Positions 1 to 11,855 of a stretch of 64,000 bases of DNA are shown in pieces (the first letter of the stretch is position 1; each line of letters begins with the position of its first letter). A program made the translations under genes and the position numbers. The notes under the pieces are model-generated. The model was not told the DNA's origin and searched no databases. It worked only from the letters and a program-made list of their open reading frames with translations. The DNA is from Carnegiea gigantea (Eukaryota; Streptophyta; Magnoliopsida; Caryophyllales; Cactaceae), in assembly GCA_029747015.1 (NCBI GenBank), contig JAKOGI010002429.1, forward strand, positions 37,501 to 101,500. Direction: 5' to 3'.

Positions 1-486
1 TGAAAACGCAAATAGCATAGATGTCTATGCTAATGGATCTTTCCAACCTGAATGCCTAAATGCATCTCCCTCCCTCCTCACGGGTCACTGAACTCCATGT
101 ATTTTAGTGTAGAGAGTGTCTATTTCTCTATATTCTACCAATACACATATATAACAAGAAGAAACTCGATCAAAAGGGGAAGATACCTTGGATATTCTAT
201 CGAATGATATTCAGACTATGGATGAATGATCAAATTCCCTCTTTTCCTTACATTAAATCCACTTTGTTACAGATAGACATCCACATTATGGGGCAGGAAG
301 TACAGGTGAAGGACTATTAAGACCTCCCCTTTCTGTATTATTTTTTTTTTTTTGGGTGCATTACCCCCCTTATTTTTTTAAAACATATATCATATATTAT
401 GCTATATATCATATTAAACTTACTTCAATCCCTTCCCAAATGAGCAAGTTTGTAGCTAATGTTTCTGCCACATCATGTTGTTTCAA
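1..486. other. 3' flank of a broken small-gene copy
   Basis: No gene is seen. The stretch resembles the DNA downstream of the related genes at 22702 and 35838. It shares the phrase around 'agacctcccctt', a T-run, 'gtgcat', and an AT-rich 'atatatcatattaaac' block ending just before the stop codon. It therefore looks like the 3' flank of the minus-strand gene whose last exon starts at 487. A forward open frame at 356-589 is the antisense shadow of that exon. Confidence 0.55.
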
Positions 487-590
487 TCACTTAAACCCCA
501 TATTTCCAATCTCAATACCCTCGATCTTCTGGCGCCCCGAGTCTTGGTTAGTGTTAGACAAATTAGGACTGACTTGGATGTGGAAATAAC
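487..590 (-). pseudogene. Last-exon fragment of the small Gly/Asn motif gene family, cut by Copia
   Basis: Read on the minus strand this encodes the carboxy end of the same family as the genes at 22702, 35838, 53620 and 61118. It has an N-T-N segment, a G-R-Q segment, then G-I-E-I-G-N-M-G and a TGA stop at 487-489. Upstream, the similarity ends exactly where the terminal TG of a Copia LTR begins at 591, so the exon was broken by that insertion. The matching first exon and promoter are probably the pieces at 14418-15670, in the same orientation beyond the nested insertions. Non-functional as it stands. Confidence 0.6.
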
Positions 591-905
591 TGTGGAGAAT
601 AGTCCACGTATGTAGTGATGAGTGGCGGGTACCAGAGTCGCCTTAGGAGTGCCCACGTCCTAAACCGGATGCCCAGTAATGACGGTAGACAGCCGTGAGG
701 GGATGGGAAGATAGTCTGAGAGATTCTTGTCTTATGCATGCATCTCTGTGGCTGACCCCCGAAGCCTCCTTTTATAGGTTATGGGGGCAGTTAGGGTTGT
801 TACCCTAGGCAACACTAAGTGGCCATCGGGCCTAACTAAATAGGCCCGGTTAACAGCTCCCACTCGGCCACGAAGGCCGCAAACACATACTCTCCACGAA
901 TCACA
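591..905 (-). mobile_element. Copia 3' LTR (minus strand)
   Basis: On the minus strand a segment begins TGTGATTCG, preceded by a purine-rich tract (GAAGCATGAGGAG), and ends CTATTCTCCACA. It contains a good TATA box at 767-776 (minus TATAAAAGGAGG). Its position downstream of Copia pol on the same strand (after undoing the inversion described below) makes it the 3' LTR of that element. The flank on the gene side is ATAAC (586-590). The partner target duplication and the 5' LTR are not visible, so the element is truncated. The 905 boundary is an estimate from the purine tract. Confidence 0.55.
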
Positions 906-1781
906 ACTCCTCATGCTTCATATTAGAAATAGGACGTGCGACCAAACGGTAACAAGTAGTGCTATATTAAGTTACCATCTGACTAACATAACACTTTCAC
1001 TAAATACGATACCCCAAGTTATCCTAAACATCACCAGTAGCATTTTCAATCCCTTATACCATGTAATATCATATGATTATATACTCAATATATTCGTCCG
1101 GGCTGATATTGGTGATGACCGATAGACTTTTTCTTAAACACTCATGATATTGCATCTTAGCTTAATTGCTTTCCTAATATGTTCTTGCTGAACCGTATAC
1201 ATCGTGGTTTTTGAGAAAACATATTAAAGTAGCAACATCAAGCCATGACTTCGTACCAAAGCTTTAAGTCGAAGGGTCATCGTCCACAGGGTCACACAGT
1301 GGCAAAAGATAGGGAGGTCAATTGTCATTCCGTATATGATCATCTTTTAAGCACACACAGTATGAGGTGTGTGTCATGACATAGCTCCCACTTACTTGGG
1401 ATCGTCAATCTATACCATGCGAATCGCTAGTCTAGATTTTTATCTAAAAAATCTAACCTGAGCCACTAGATTGACATACTAAATGCTAATCTTGACACTC
1501 AAGATTCGACTTTTAAGGCTTCAATATGAAATCATGTCTCATATTCGACTCCCTCGAGTCTTATCTTAGACTTACTAAGGTGATTATTTCGCATTCATAC
1601 ACTTCCAGTATGAGTAATCAATATTGCGCACCTAGTGCTAATATGATTCTGTCTCATCCTACCCGTTACTCAAGCGTCAGGGTGATTGCCTGTGTGACTA
1701 GGCCAATCAGAAGCCTGTGACTTTTCAACATGTCTAACAAATAAATCACAAAGCATTTAGAGAGAGAACCTTCAATCTTTA
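906..1781 (-). mobile_element. Copia 3' non-coding internal region
   Basis: This is the region between the Copia pol stop and the 3' LTR on the minus strand. It has no open frame. Its upstream continuation is not the adjacent DNA but the reverse complement of 9232 and below. Joining 1776 leftward to 9232 gives a continuous Copia tail following the RNase H stop codon at 9162-9164. The interruption is the gag-only element insertion with target duplication CTTTA (1777-1781). Confidence 0.6.
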
Positions 1782-2871
1782 TGATGTATATTTTCAAGGG
1801 TATCATTTTCATTCTTTCAACTCAACTTCATGGGAGGTAAGCTCCATACAAATTCATGCATGACAAGGCCCTTCTTTGGTTCCAATATTTGAATTTCATG
1901 AAAAAAGACACTTTATGGAGTTTTATTTGAACTTCAAAGTGCCTTTTCCAAACGGGTTTTCCAAATGGGGATCAAGAGTACCTTGCATTTCATCATAGAG
2001 ACCATCAAGCCCACTCTCCTACGCTCCTTTCTCAACTCAAGGAAGACCCTACTAAGCTCAAGGGGGTCAAGGAAGTGGCTAAACTTTGCAGAACAATCAT
2101 GGCAATGCCCGACGAGTTGGCGCCGGATTCATTCAATCATAACTCGGTCTTTGTTACTTGTTTTGTGCAAGATTTAGTGGACCCACGGCTTGAGGGCCCA
2201 CATAATATTTTAGCCTAAGATGTTAGCTTTCTAATAAGTCCACCCATGCTTAAATTGGATCTCATTTGGTTGGGCAACAAGAGACCTCAAAGGCCCAATG
2301 TCCAGGCGCAGGCCAGTCTGAGCAGTCTTCATTGTTTGGGCTATAACTTTCAAACGGCTGGTCCAAATTGAGAAAACTTGTGCTTCCTGGAAACTACACA
2401 TCCAGGGCTTTCCAACAAGCCCAAAATCACGCAATTTGGCCCAATAAATCGCGAGATATGACCGTCCAAAGTTAGAGCTGCTGCAAGGGTGTGAGTGCAT
2501 TAAAGAAGGAGGATGTTTGGTGTTCCCATTCGGTTCATGAACCTTTTCAGCTGCATTTGGACGTGAGACCCTTCTTATACCAGGGTCTTAATGTAATTTA
2601 GGCAGCCAAGGAGTTGTGGCATCTCAAGGAACTCCTCTTTTCCCCTTCCCTTTGATTATTTGTAACCGACACATTAATGTGTCCTTTGGTGTGCCCTATG
2701 TTTATTTCTTGTAACTTATGCCCTTTTATTTGTGTTGTTCTCTACTATAAAAGGGGCTAGGCGTGAGGGTTGAGGGATCATCAGCTTGTACTCCAATTTC
2801 AAAGTAATACTAAGCCTTTGAGTGTTCTCTAGTGTGCTTGCTTGAAATCCTAGTTCTATATCTTAAGGTTG
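1782..2871 (+). mobile_element. Truncated plus-strand LTR, arm of an inverted repeat
   Basis: Starts TGATGTATATTTTC and follows the 1.3-kb LTR found in minus orientation at 3079-4403, 9233-10553 and 11856-13180. It includes the promoter TATA near 2748 (CTATAAAAGGGG). It lacks the last roughly 230 bp of the LTR and breaks off at a TTG shared with the next segment (2869-2871). With 3079-4403 it forms a near-perfect inverted repeat of about 1.1-kb arms around a short centre. Forward and reverse open frames here (for example 1965-2177 and 2231-2500) recur in every LTR copy and have no coding character. Confidence 0.85.
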
Positions 2872-3078
2872 AATGCTACCTTGCAGAATGTAGGAAAACA
2901 AGGGTGGCACGGTCGTGCTTGGGAGCACGGGGGGGACGTGCCAACTTTCTGGTTGGTGAGTTTCAGGATTTGCACGGTTTGCCGGTTTGTGTGTTTGTTT
3001 TGTGTTTTTGGGTTTTGGTGTTTTGCGATGTGTTTGGAGGTAATTTGATCACTTGATAAACTTAGCTCTGATACCAAA
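2872..3078 (-). mobile_element. 5' leader piece of the gag-only LTR element, with PBS
   Basis: Reverse complement of the post-LTR leader also seen at 11655-11855. It includes the primer-binding site at 3065-3076, read on minus as TGGTATCAGAGC, a perfect complement of the 3' end of plant initiator-Met tRNA, two bases from the LTR. It also carries a GC-rich palindromic box near 2908-2942 (GGCACGGTCGTGC). The leader stops after about 200 bp and joins the opposite-strand LTR arm, so no gag is present here. Confidence 0.8.
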
Positions 3079-4403
3079 TGATGTATATGAGATTCCAAAG
3101 TGACCAAATTCAAAGAATAAGGGTAGGATGTGGGGGTGATGAAGGAGCGAAGGTAAAGGTGAAGGGAGGATAAATCAAGACTTTGGTTTGAGATAATCCT
3201 ACTTGGGAGCCACGCAAGCCTTAGTCTTGGGCTATTCTTTTTACCCAATCTAGGATATAGAAGATTCACCACTTAGGAGAGCAAAAAGAACCTAGAGCAC
3301 CACTTAAGGTAGCCAACCTTAAGATATAGAACTAGGATTTCAAGCAAGCACACTAGAGAATACTCAAAGGCTTAGTATTACTTTGAAATTGGAGTACAAG
3401 CTGATGATCCCTCAACCCACACGCCTAGCCCCTTTTATAGCAGAGAACAACACAAACGAAAGGGCATAAGTTACAAGAAATAAACATAGGGCACACCAAA
3501 GGACACATTAATGTGTCGGTTATAAATAATCAAGGGGAAGGGGAAAAGATGAGTTCCTTGAGATGCCACAACTCCTTGGCTGTATAAATTACATTAACCC
3601 CCTGGTATAAGAAGGGTCTCACGTCCAAATGCATCTGAAAAGGTTCATGAACCGAATGGGAACACCAAACATCCTCCTTCTTTAATGCACTCACACCCTT
3701 GCAGCAGCTCTGACTTTGGACGGCCATATCCCACGATTTACTGGGGAAAATTGCGTGATTTTGGGCTTTTTGGAAAGCCCTAGATGTGTAGTTTACAGGA
3801 AGCACAAGTTTGCCCAATTTGGACCAGCCGTTTGAAAGTTATGGCCTAAACAATGAAGACTTCTCAGACTGGCCTGCGCCTGGACATTGGGCCTTTGAGG
3901 TCTCTTGTTGCCCAACCAAATGAGATCCAATTTAAGCATGGTTGGACTTATTAGGAAGCTAACATCTTAGGCTAAAATATTATCTGGGCCCTCAAGCTGT
4001 GGGTCCACCAAATCTTGCACAAAACAAGTAACAAAGGCCGGGTTATGATTGAATGAATCCGGCGCCAACTCGTCGGGCATTGCCATGAGTGTTCTGCAAA
4101 GTTTAGCCACTTCCTTGACCCCCTTGAGCTTAGTAGGGTCTTTGTTGAGTTGAGAAAGGAGCGTAGGAGAGTGGGCTTGATGGTCTCCATGATGAAATGC
4201 AAGGTACTCTTGATCCCCATTTGGAAAACCCGTTTGAAAAAGGCACTTTGAAGTTCAAATAAAACTCCATAAAGTGTCTTTTGTCATGAAATTCAAATAT
4301 TGAAACCAAAGAAGGGCCTTGCCATGCATGAATTTGTATGGAGCTTACCTCCCATGAAGTTGAGTTGAAAGAATGAAAATGATACCCTTGAAAATATACA
4401 TCA
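3079..4403 (-). mobile_element. Full 1325-bp LTR of the gag-only element
   Basis: On the minus strand it runs TGATGTATAT...ATATACATCA with 10-bp terminal inverted repeats, the same ends and length as 11856-13180. It is followed by a PBS, so it is a 5' LTR. The outside flank is CATTC (4404-4408). That pentamer is the reverse complement of the flank GAATG at 13181-13185, evidence that this end and the right end of the second copy once bordered one insertion. Confidence 0.85.
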
Positions 4404-7400
4404 CATTCATACTGCACTTAGAATATGAATCACAAGATATGCACAAGTATATTTCTTTCTTTTTGTAAAAACACTTTACTTAGCCTTACTTGAAATCTCA
4501 TTCACATTTCATTCATAAGAACAGCACAGAGCATGCACAGAAAGCTTTTCTTTTTTTCTTGAAAACACTTTGCTTAGCCTCTTGAGGCCATAAAAACTCT
4601 TTTCTTAGCCTCTTTTAGGCTCATTTTCATAAAGAAAATCTCTTTCGTATTGGTCGCATAATGACCCTTATAAACTTTTCACATTTCATTCAACTGGCCT
4701 CTTAATGACCTTTGAAACTTTTTTTCTTCTGAAATACTTAAAATGGCAAAATGCCAACTACTTTTCTTTACTTATTAGGAAAATACATCTGGCATAGGAT
4801 CATTACAAGGTGCTGATTGGATGAGATCTATTCTCAACCCCATAGTGAATTCTAACGCTCACGCTTAAATTCTTACTCCTGGGACGGCTACATATAACAT
4901 ATCGGACTATTACCCTCGTCAAGGCCTTCTAGAGTTTTCTAGTACCAGGACTTATCCCCTAAGCTAATATCATTCATATCATATTGTCCAAAGTACATTA
5001 TCTTAGCCAAAATGAGGCATAACGGCCGATAATTTTGCTGTTTCTCACAGTGAAATCCTTTTTTACACATCACACTTTCTTTTTATTCAAATTCTTCAGG
5101 GATTCCCCCGTTCAAGCGAGTTCTGATGTCAAAACGAAGTTCGTATATCTAAAATAGGCTATTGATTGCTAATAGTTATGGCTACTATTGTTTTGAAACA
5201 CGAAAAACATCCTTTTTCAAAACAATACCTTCACACGCATAATACATCTTAATAAAATAAACGGAGAGGGGTTTACATATAACACATTCAAGCACTTCAT
5301 AATCATTTCAACACAATGAGCCACAGACAGCCTCGCAACCCACACGATTGCGGTAATCACAGCCTAGATTCCCTCCTCACATAGCAACCGACCACAGGAT
5401 CTTGAACCACTCATAGTTCTACCTCAAACCATCCGACTACCATCTTGGTTTTCAATTCCATAACCATAGCATATTATCATAAAAGTCATATGAATTAGCT
5501 ACGTATAAACTTACTGAGCGAGCAGCTATTATCCAGTTATGCGTTGTAGCATATATATAAACACATACGCATATATATCTATATTGCATTAACTTGAAAT
5601 AAGTACTTACACTTAAGGAAATGAAATAAACTCATAAGGCATGAAACTAGCCTACATTCATAACTCGCAAATAGGGGGTAAGCATGTCAACTTCATGTCA
5701 TTTTCAAAGCGTGGCTAACCAGCTTAACATACATCGTTTTAAGACATTCTTAGGTTGTTTCGATAACGTCTTCAAGCATGAATCAACTAATTCAACGCAC
5801 AATAACTTAAGGCATGTTTAGGTTGTCTCAAAAGTTACCTTCAAGCATGCATCAACTAACTCAACATACATCAGCTTAACGCGTGTTTAGGATGATTCAA
5901 ATGCTACTTTCAAACATTAATCAATTAACTTAGTAAGCATCAATTCAAGACATGCTTAGGTTGATTCAGGAGCAACTTTTAAATGTGACTTAGCTAGCTT
6001 AGCAAGTATCGGTTCAAGCAGGACTTCACTAATTTAACATTCATCGATTTGAAGCACGTATAAATCGTTTCAAAGCTTACTTTTAGACATAATTGAACAA
6101 GTTTATTAGGCGATGAATCAAAGGGTACTTAGGTTATTTTAAGGGTCACTTTTCAACATGAACGAACTAACTTAGCGAGTGTCAACTCAAGGCTTATTTA
6201 AATCGTTTCTAAGGTTAACTTTAACTAGGAGTTAACCAATTCAGCATACGTTAGCTTAGGGCATCGTTTAAAAATATTGTTCAATTATTTCCGAAGCTAC
6301 TTTTTAAGTGTGAACTTAACTAAACTAACACATATCGGTTTCGAGCATTGTAAGGTTATTTCGAAGTTACTTTCAGGCATGAACTAACTAAACCTAACAT
6401 ACATCGATTTAGGGCATTCTTATGTCATTTTAAAGTTGTTTTCAAGCATGAATTAGTTGACTTAACAGGCATCGATTTGAAGATATTTACAACTATTAAT
6501 CGACTAAACTAACATATATCTATTCAAGGCATTCCTATACACTTCGAAGTTACTTTCAGGCAGCATATTCTCACATATGATCAGTTCAATTGTAAACACC
6601 TTTAGGGCAGCCTAAACATGCATAATCTAAGCTGAATTCAATTAAAATATAGCATGCATAATCAGTCATCGTATTCTCAATTAATCAAACTAATTCTAAA
6701 CTGACAGACATCACATCTTAATGGCTAAAACGTTTTCGAAATTACTAATACTTAGAAGGCGAGAAACACCCACCTGGACTTTAAGTTAGAGGACCCGATT
6801 TAGGGATTTTGGGCATAGTTTTGGAAGTGCTAGAACTCAAAAATCGGCTCCCCAATTCGCTGTCCAATATAGACGCTGAATCAGCCACCTCTGGCCCCTT
6901 TCTGCCCCCTCTTATGCTACTAACATCATTGCTACTATTGCTACTCTAGTCTGGTGGTCACTGGTACCGCCAATGGTGTAGTCATGGTGGTGTTTGGTGG
7001 TTCTGTGGTGGCTAGGGTTTCTAAACCCAAAACCTTGGTGGCTCTTATCTTCTTCGATCTCCCACTCTGTCGCGATCAATACCGTGCAGATCGGGAGGTC
7101 GCCAGTGTCGCGTGGCCACCATGGCGCCATTGCCGGGCTGTATTGCTGGCCGACCTCCTTTCCCACTCTCTCTTTCTCTTAGCCTCTCTTTCTCTCTCTT
7201 GGTGCTGGGTCGCGGCTGGGTTCAAATTGCGGCTGTATCGTGCGCCAGGGAGGCGCCCCCACGCCTCATCTCTCGCCCTATCCTCCTCTCTCTTTCTGGT
7301 GGTTCACGGGCCTGGGTTCCAAAGGAACCCCCCTGTTGTGGTTTTGCCATGAAAGATTAGGGGCTTGGCCCCACCCTTTTGTTCAACATTTTTTTGGGTC

Positions 7401-7756
7401 AATTGCTAGTCTAATTCGTATCACGTACCTCATATCCTAACCCGAATCAATGATACGACTCTTCTCGATTACTCGATCCCAAATACGTCAAGATTGAATT
7501 TAATAAACCTCGAAACTATTTCTAAGGTAAACAACCTAATCGTATTCGGGAAAACGACTAAATTAAACTCTCGGCTCAAATTAGCACGAATTAATCTCAG
7601 AATCAATAATAACAATTGTAATTCTTTTTAATAAAATTATCGTTCACATAAACACATCGATAATAATTTAACTCGTAAAATTAATAAAAATACGAATTTT
7701 ATAACGTAGAAGGTAAGGCAACCACGTTATCGTAAATAAAGAAGGCGGGCCTTACA
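4404..7756 (-). mobile_element. Probable Ty3-type (chromovirus-like) long LTR, inverted segment
   Basis: On the minus strand this begins at 7756 with TGTAAGGCCCGCC, like the TGTAACGCCC start common in Tekay/Del-like plant LTRs. It abuts the Copia reverse transcriptase directly, so it is inserted in Copia pol. The element copy at 3079-4403 interrupts it. After un-inverting, it continues at 13181 with a block (CTCACTGAGCG near 13497) similar to one here near 5515. It holds a degenerate tandem array (5690-6560), a pyrimidine-rich GC stretch (6930-7380) and no credible ORF. The far end of the LTR is not identified, so solo LTR versus truncated element is open. Confidence 0.45.
5690..6560. repeat. 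Degenerate tandem array, unit about 65-70 bp
   Basis: About a dozen diverged units follow one another. Each contains a version of 'ttaggttgtttc', 'ttactttcaagcatgaa', 'caactaacttaacatacatc' and 'gatttaaggca'. Unit lengths vary with small indels, and one unit near 6005 is shortened. It lies inside the long LTR-like segment. Confidence 0.7.
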
Positions 7757-9232
7757 TGCCATGAGGGATGAGATGAACTCAATGGCAAGAAACAAGGTTT
7801 GGGAACTTATTGATCTTCCAACCTAGCGTAAGTCTATTGAAAACAAGTGGATTTGCAAGATAAAACGCCAAGCAGATGGTTCGAACGTTAAGTACAAAGC
7901 CCGTTTAGTGGTGAAAGGGTTTACACAAATTGAGGGCGTAGACTATGAAGATACATTTTCTCATGTGGTGAGATTTGCCTCTATTCGCCTACTCCTAGCC
8001 ATAGTTGTCCATTTAGACTTAGAGTTGTTTCAAATGGATGTAAAGACTGCTTTCCTTAATGGTAGCCTTGAGGAAGAAATCTATATGGATCAACTCATTC
8101 GTTTTGTGTCAAAGGGACAAGGGGATAAGGTGTATCGTCTTAAAAGATCCATATACCCTCTTGAGCAGTCTTCCAGATCTTGGTACTTAAGATTCCATGA
8201 AGCTATAACTTCATTTGGCTTATCCATAGTGTCGGAGAACCATAGTGTGTCAAAAGATCAACCGAGGAGATTATGTTCCTTACTCTATATGTTAATGACA
8301 TACCACTGGCTGGGAATAATTTAGAGATGATAGAAACTTTTAGGTAAGAGCCAGGTGGCATATATTAAGAAAGTCTTAGAACGATTCTGCATGCATTATT
8401 CCAAACCTATAGACACTCCAGTTGATAAGGGTTTAACCTTGAGCCTCGACCAATGCCCAAAAACAAACAAAGAAAAGGAGGCCATGAGCAATGTCCCCTA
8501 CGCTAGTGCTGTAGGAAGCTTAATGTACACTGTGTTATGTACACGGCCAGACATCTGCTTTGCGATTGGTTTGGTAAGTCATTACCAAATCAACCCATGA
8601 CAAGATCATTGGCAAGCTGTTAAGGGAATCATGCGCTACCTTCGTGGTACAAGCGACTTGGTCCTATGTTATCAGGACGGGGACCTTAAGTTGAGAAGAT
8701 ATTCAGATGCCAATTGGATTGGTGACCCGAATGAGTCCAGGTCAACCTCAGGATATGTGTTCACCCTGGGTGAGGGAGCCATATCATGGTATAGTAAGAA
8801 GCAAGACTGCATAGCTCTATCGACCGCGAAGGCAGAGTATGTCGCATGTAGCCTCGCCACGCAGGACGCAATATGGCTTAGTAGTTTCCTCCAGGATCTT
8901 AACCTTACTCCTAGAGTTGATGATCCTGTAGAGCTGTTATGTGACAACATGGCCGCCATCCAGTTCGGTAATGATCTGAAGTTCCATCGGAAGACTAAGT
9001 ACATCAAGAGGCGTAATCACTTTGTGCGAGATGCCATAAAGACAAAAAAGGTTGCCATCAAGTATATACCCACTAACAAGATGATCGCAGATCCATTAAC
9101 TAAACCAATGCCTAGAGATGCTTTTAAAGCACATTCGTTGAGTCTAGGACTTCGTAGAATTTAGTTTTCGGATAGAATCTTGTTATATATGACAGATACG
9201 CTCTTCTTGTAATGAGCATTTATGAAATAAAG
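7757..9232 (+). pseudogene. Copia pol remnant: reverse transcriptase and RNase H
   Basis: The translation shows hallmarks of plant Ty1/copia pol in order. These are the N-K-W-I-C-K-I-K entry, Y-K-A-R-L-V-V-K-G-F-T-Q, M-D-V-K-T-A-F-L-N-G and E-E-E-I-Y-M. Near 8285, in a shifted frame, is a degraded active site (Y-V-N-D instead of Y-V-D-D). RNase H follows from 8631, with S-K-K-Q-D-C-I-A-L-S-T-A-K-A-E-Y and a terminal I-A-D-P-L-T-K-P block, stop 9162-9164. A stop at about 7825, frameshifts near 8200-8350 and a stop near 8600 break it. The first part of pol is cut off by the LTR at 7756. The last 68 bases are 3' non-coding DNA that continues, inverted, at 1776 and below. Confidence 0.85.
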
Positions 9233-10553
9233 TGATGTATATGAGAGTCCAAAGTGACCAAATTCAAAGAATAAGGGTAGGATGTGGGGGTGATGAAGGA
9301 GCGAAGGTAAAGGTGAAGGGAGGATAAATCAAGACTTTGATTTGAGATAATCCCACTTGGGAGCCACGCAAGCCTTAGTCTTGGGCTATTCTTTTTACCC
9401 AATCTAGGATATAGAAGATTCACCACCTAGGAGAGCAAAAAGAACCTAGAGCACCACTTAAGGTAGCCAACCTTAAGATATAGAACTAGGATTTCAAGCA
9501 AGCACACTAGAGAACACTCAAAGGCTTAGTATTACTTTGAAATTGGAGTACAAGCTGATGATCCCTCAACCCACATGCCTAGCCCCTTTTATAGCAGAGA
9601 ACAACACAAACGAAAGGGCATAAGTTACAAGAAATAAACATAGGGCACACCAAAGGACACATTAATGTGTCGGTTACAAATAATCAAGGGGAAGGGGAAA
9701 AGAGGAGTTCCTTGAGATGCCACAACTCCTTGGCTGCCTAAATTACATTAACCCCCTGGTATAAGAAGGGTCTCACGTCCAAATGCAGCTGAAAAGGTTC
9801 ATGAACCGAATGGGAACACCAAACATCCTCCTTCTTTAATGCACTGACACCCTTGCAGCAGCTCTGACTTTGGACGGCCATATCTCGCGATTTACTGGGC
9901 CAAATTGCGTGATTTTGGGCTTGTTGAAAAGCCCTGGATGTGTAGTTTCCAGGAAGCACAAGTTTGCCCAATTTGGACCAGCCGTTTGAAAGTTATGGCC
10001 CAAACAATGAAGACTGCTCAGACTGGCCTGCGCCTGGACATTGGGCCTTTGAGGTCTCTTGTTGCCCAACCAAATGAGATCCAATTTAAGCATGGTTGGA
10101 CTTATTAGAAAGCTAACATCTTTAAAATATGATGTGGTCCCTCAAGCTGTGGGTTCACCAAATCTTGCACAAAATAAGTAACAAAAACCGGGTTATGATT
10201 GAATGAATCCGGCGCCAACTCCTCGGGCATTTCCATGAGTGTTCTGCAAAGTTTAGCCACTTCCTTGACCCCCTTGAGCTTAGTAGGGTCTTCCTTGAGT
10301 TGAGAAAGGAGCGTAGGAGAGTGGGCTTGATGGTCTCCATGATGAAATGCAAGGTACTCTTGATCCCCATTTGAAAAACCCATTTGGAAAAGGCACTTTG
10401 AAGTTCAAATAAAACTCCATAAAGTGTCTTTTGTCATGAAATTCAAATATTGGAACGAAAGAAGGGCCTTACCATGCATGAATTTGTATGGAGCTTACCT
10501 CCCATGAAGTTGAGTTGAAAGGCTAAAAATGATACCCTTGAAAATATACATCA
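9233..10553 (-). repeat. 3' LTR of the gag-only element
   Basis: 1321 bp, bounded by TGATGTATAT and ATATACATCA. Downstream (left) flank TAAAG at 9228-9232. It contains the TATA region (minus CTATAAAAGGGG) near 9585 and the same non-coding open frames as its sisters. Confidence 0.9.
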
Positions 10554-11539
10554 ATCCCTCTTTCTTCGAAAAGAATTGTCCTCAATTCTTGTTGTGAATG
10601 AGGGCATTCTTCTTGACTCAAGAGTTCCTCAATTCCTTCAACAACCCCACATAGCTCCAAATCGGACACTTGAAGTTCTCCAATTTCAAGCTCATCAAAT
10701 CTTAGAGGTAGGTCACAATTCACCTCATGGTTTTCATGACATCCTTCTTTAAAGATCAAGGGTTCTCCATGTTTGCCTTCCTTATCTATCCCTCCTGGTT
10801 GTCCCTCACTTGTGTTTCCTATTTGTCCCCCCATGGTTATAAGTTCATCTAGTTTAGGTTCTAATTGTGGGGATAATGGAACAATGAAATTGTCATAACA
10901 AGGATCAAAGTGAGCAACACATGATATTCCCTTATCTAAATGGTGATCTAGCACAAGTGGCGAAGGACATGAATAGTCTTCTTGTCCCTCAAGTTCAAAG
11001 GTCTCATCATCACCATAGTCATCAAAAACAGGAGGTAGGTCAACTAGGCTTGAAGCTTTTTCTCCAAGGATCTCTTCATCTTTGTTGGGGTTAAGTTTCT
11101 CCAAATAAAAGAAGGAAGTAGAGCTAGAGTTACAAGCACTCATTGAACTTCCCTTGTTGAAATGGAGGTTTTTAGAAGAGGAATTAAAGCCGTTTACTTC
11201 AAAGGAAAGAAAAGGATGCTTGTGTAAGTAAGAGGTTGGAGCGAAAGTATCCATTAATTTACCTCTTAACGTAACCCATGTTGTGATCTTACTTTTCCCT
11301 CTCTTCTTCCTCTTATACTTGTACTTTTCCTACCATTCAAGCGCATGGCCTCGGAGCTTCTTGATAACCACCTTAAACTTCTCTTGCTCGTCAATATTGT
11401 AGCGAGAGAAGACTTGATCCACTTTGGAAATCCAGTAAGGGAAATCTTCTTTTTGGCCACGAAACTTTGGAGTTTCAAGGATGACCATCTCCTTTTCAAT
11501 CAAAGCAATCTTTTTTCGCAAGTTCCCAAGAGAAATCAT
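10523..11539 (-). pseudogene. Gag-like ORF with one in-frame TAG
   Basis: The frame opens at 11539. Residues about 24-69 fit the plant Ty3-type retrotransposon gag domain: F-R-G-Q-K, then Y-W-I-S-K-V-D-Q-V-F, K-L-R-G-H-A-L-E-W. A TAG at 11330-11332 interrupts it where the family usually has a second tryptophan, consistent with TGG to TAG. The same frame continues without further stops through T-T-W and an F-A-P segment. From a Met codon at 11254 a 243-residue acidic, Ser-rich region follows and ends inside the 3' LTR. No CCHC zinc knuckle and no pol domain are seen. Gag would package the element RNA; this copy would make only a truncated product unless the stop is read through. Confidence 0.7.
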
Positions 11540-11841
11540 GATGGATGAATGCTTAAGGGTTCTTTGTGGGTTATGTGTTTAGGTTAGAAAAAGGCTGTTT
11601 TGGAGAAGAGGAGGGAGGGCACGGTCGTGCAACTAGGCACTGGGAAACCGTGCTTGAATGCTGCCTTGCAGAATGTAGGAAAACAAGGGTGGCACGGTCG
11701 TGCTTGGGAGCACGGGGGGGACGTGCCAACTTTCTGCCTGCGGATGCTCGGTTTTTGCACAGTTTTGCTGGTTTGAGTTGTTTTTGTGTTTTTGTTTGGG
11801 AAATATGTTTGGGCTGCAAACTTGGTCAAATGGCAACCTTA

Positions 11842-11853
11842 GCTCTGATACCA
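11842..11853 (-). other. Primer-binding site, initiator-Met tRNA
   Basis: Minus-strand TGGTATCAGAGC, two bases downstream of the 5' LTR. It is exactly complementary to the GCTCTGATACCA 3' end of plant initiator methionine tRNA. It fixes the orientation and the LTR boundary. Confidence 0.92.
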
Positions 11854-11855
11854 AA

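Noticed and set aside
2231..2500. 89-codon frame repeated in all LTR copies (also 12462-12731)
   Set aside because: Conserved only because the LTR is repeated; both strands are open over the same stretch and no protein features are seen.
2856..3272. 138-codon reverse frame (also at 11633-12049)
   Set aside because: It is produced by LTR end plus leader sequence, recurs in each LTR copy and has no domain or codon bias.
6912..7440. Overlapping 60-130-codon frames on both strands
   Set aside because: They arise from a GC- and pyrimidine-rich patch inside a probable LTR; low complexity with many frames open at once.
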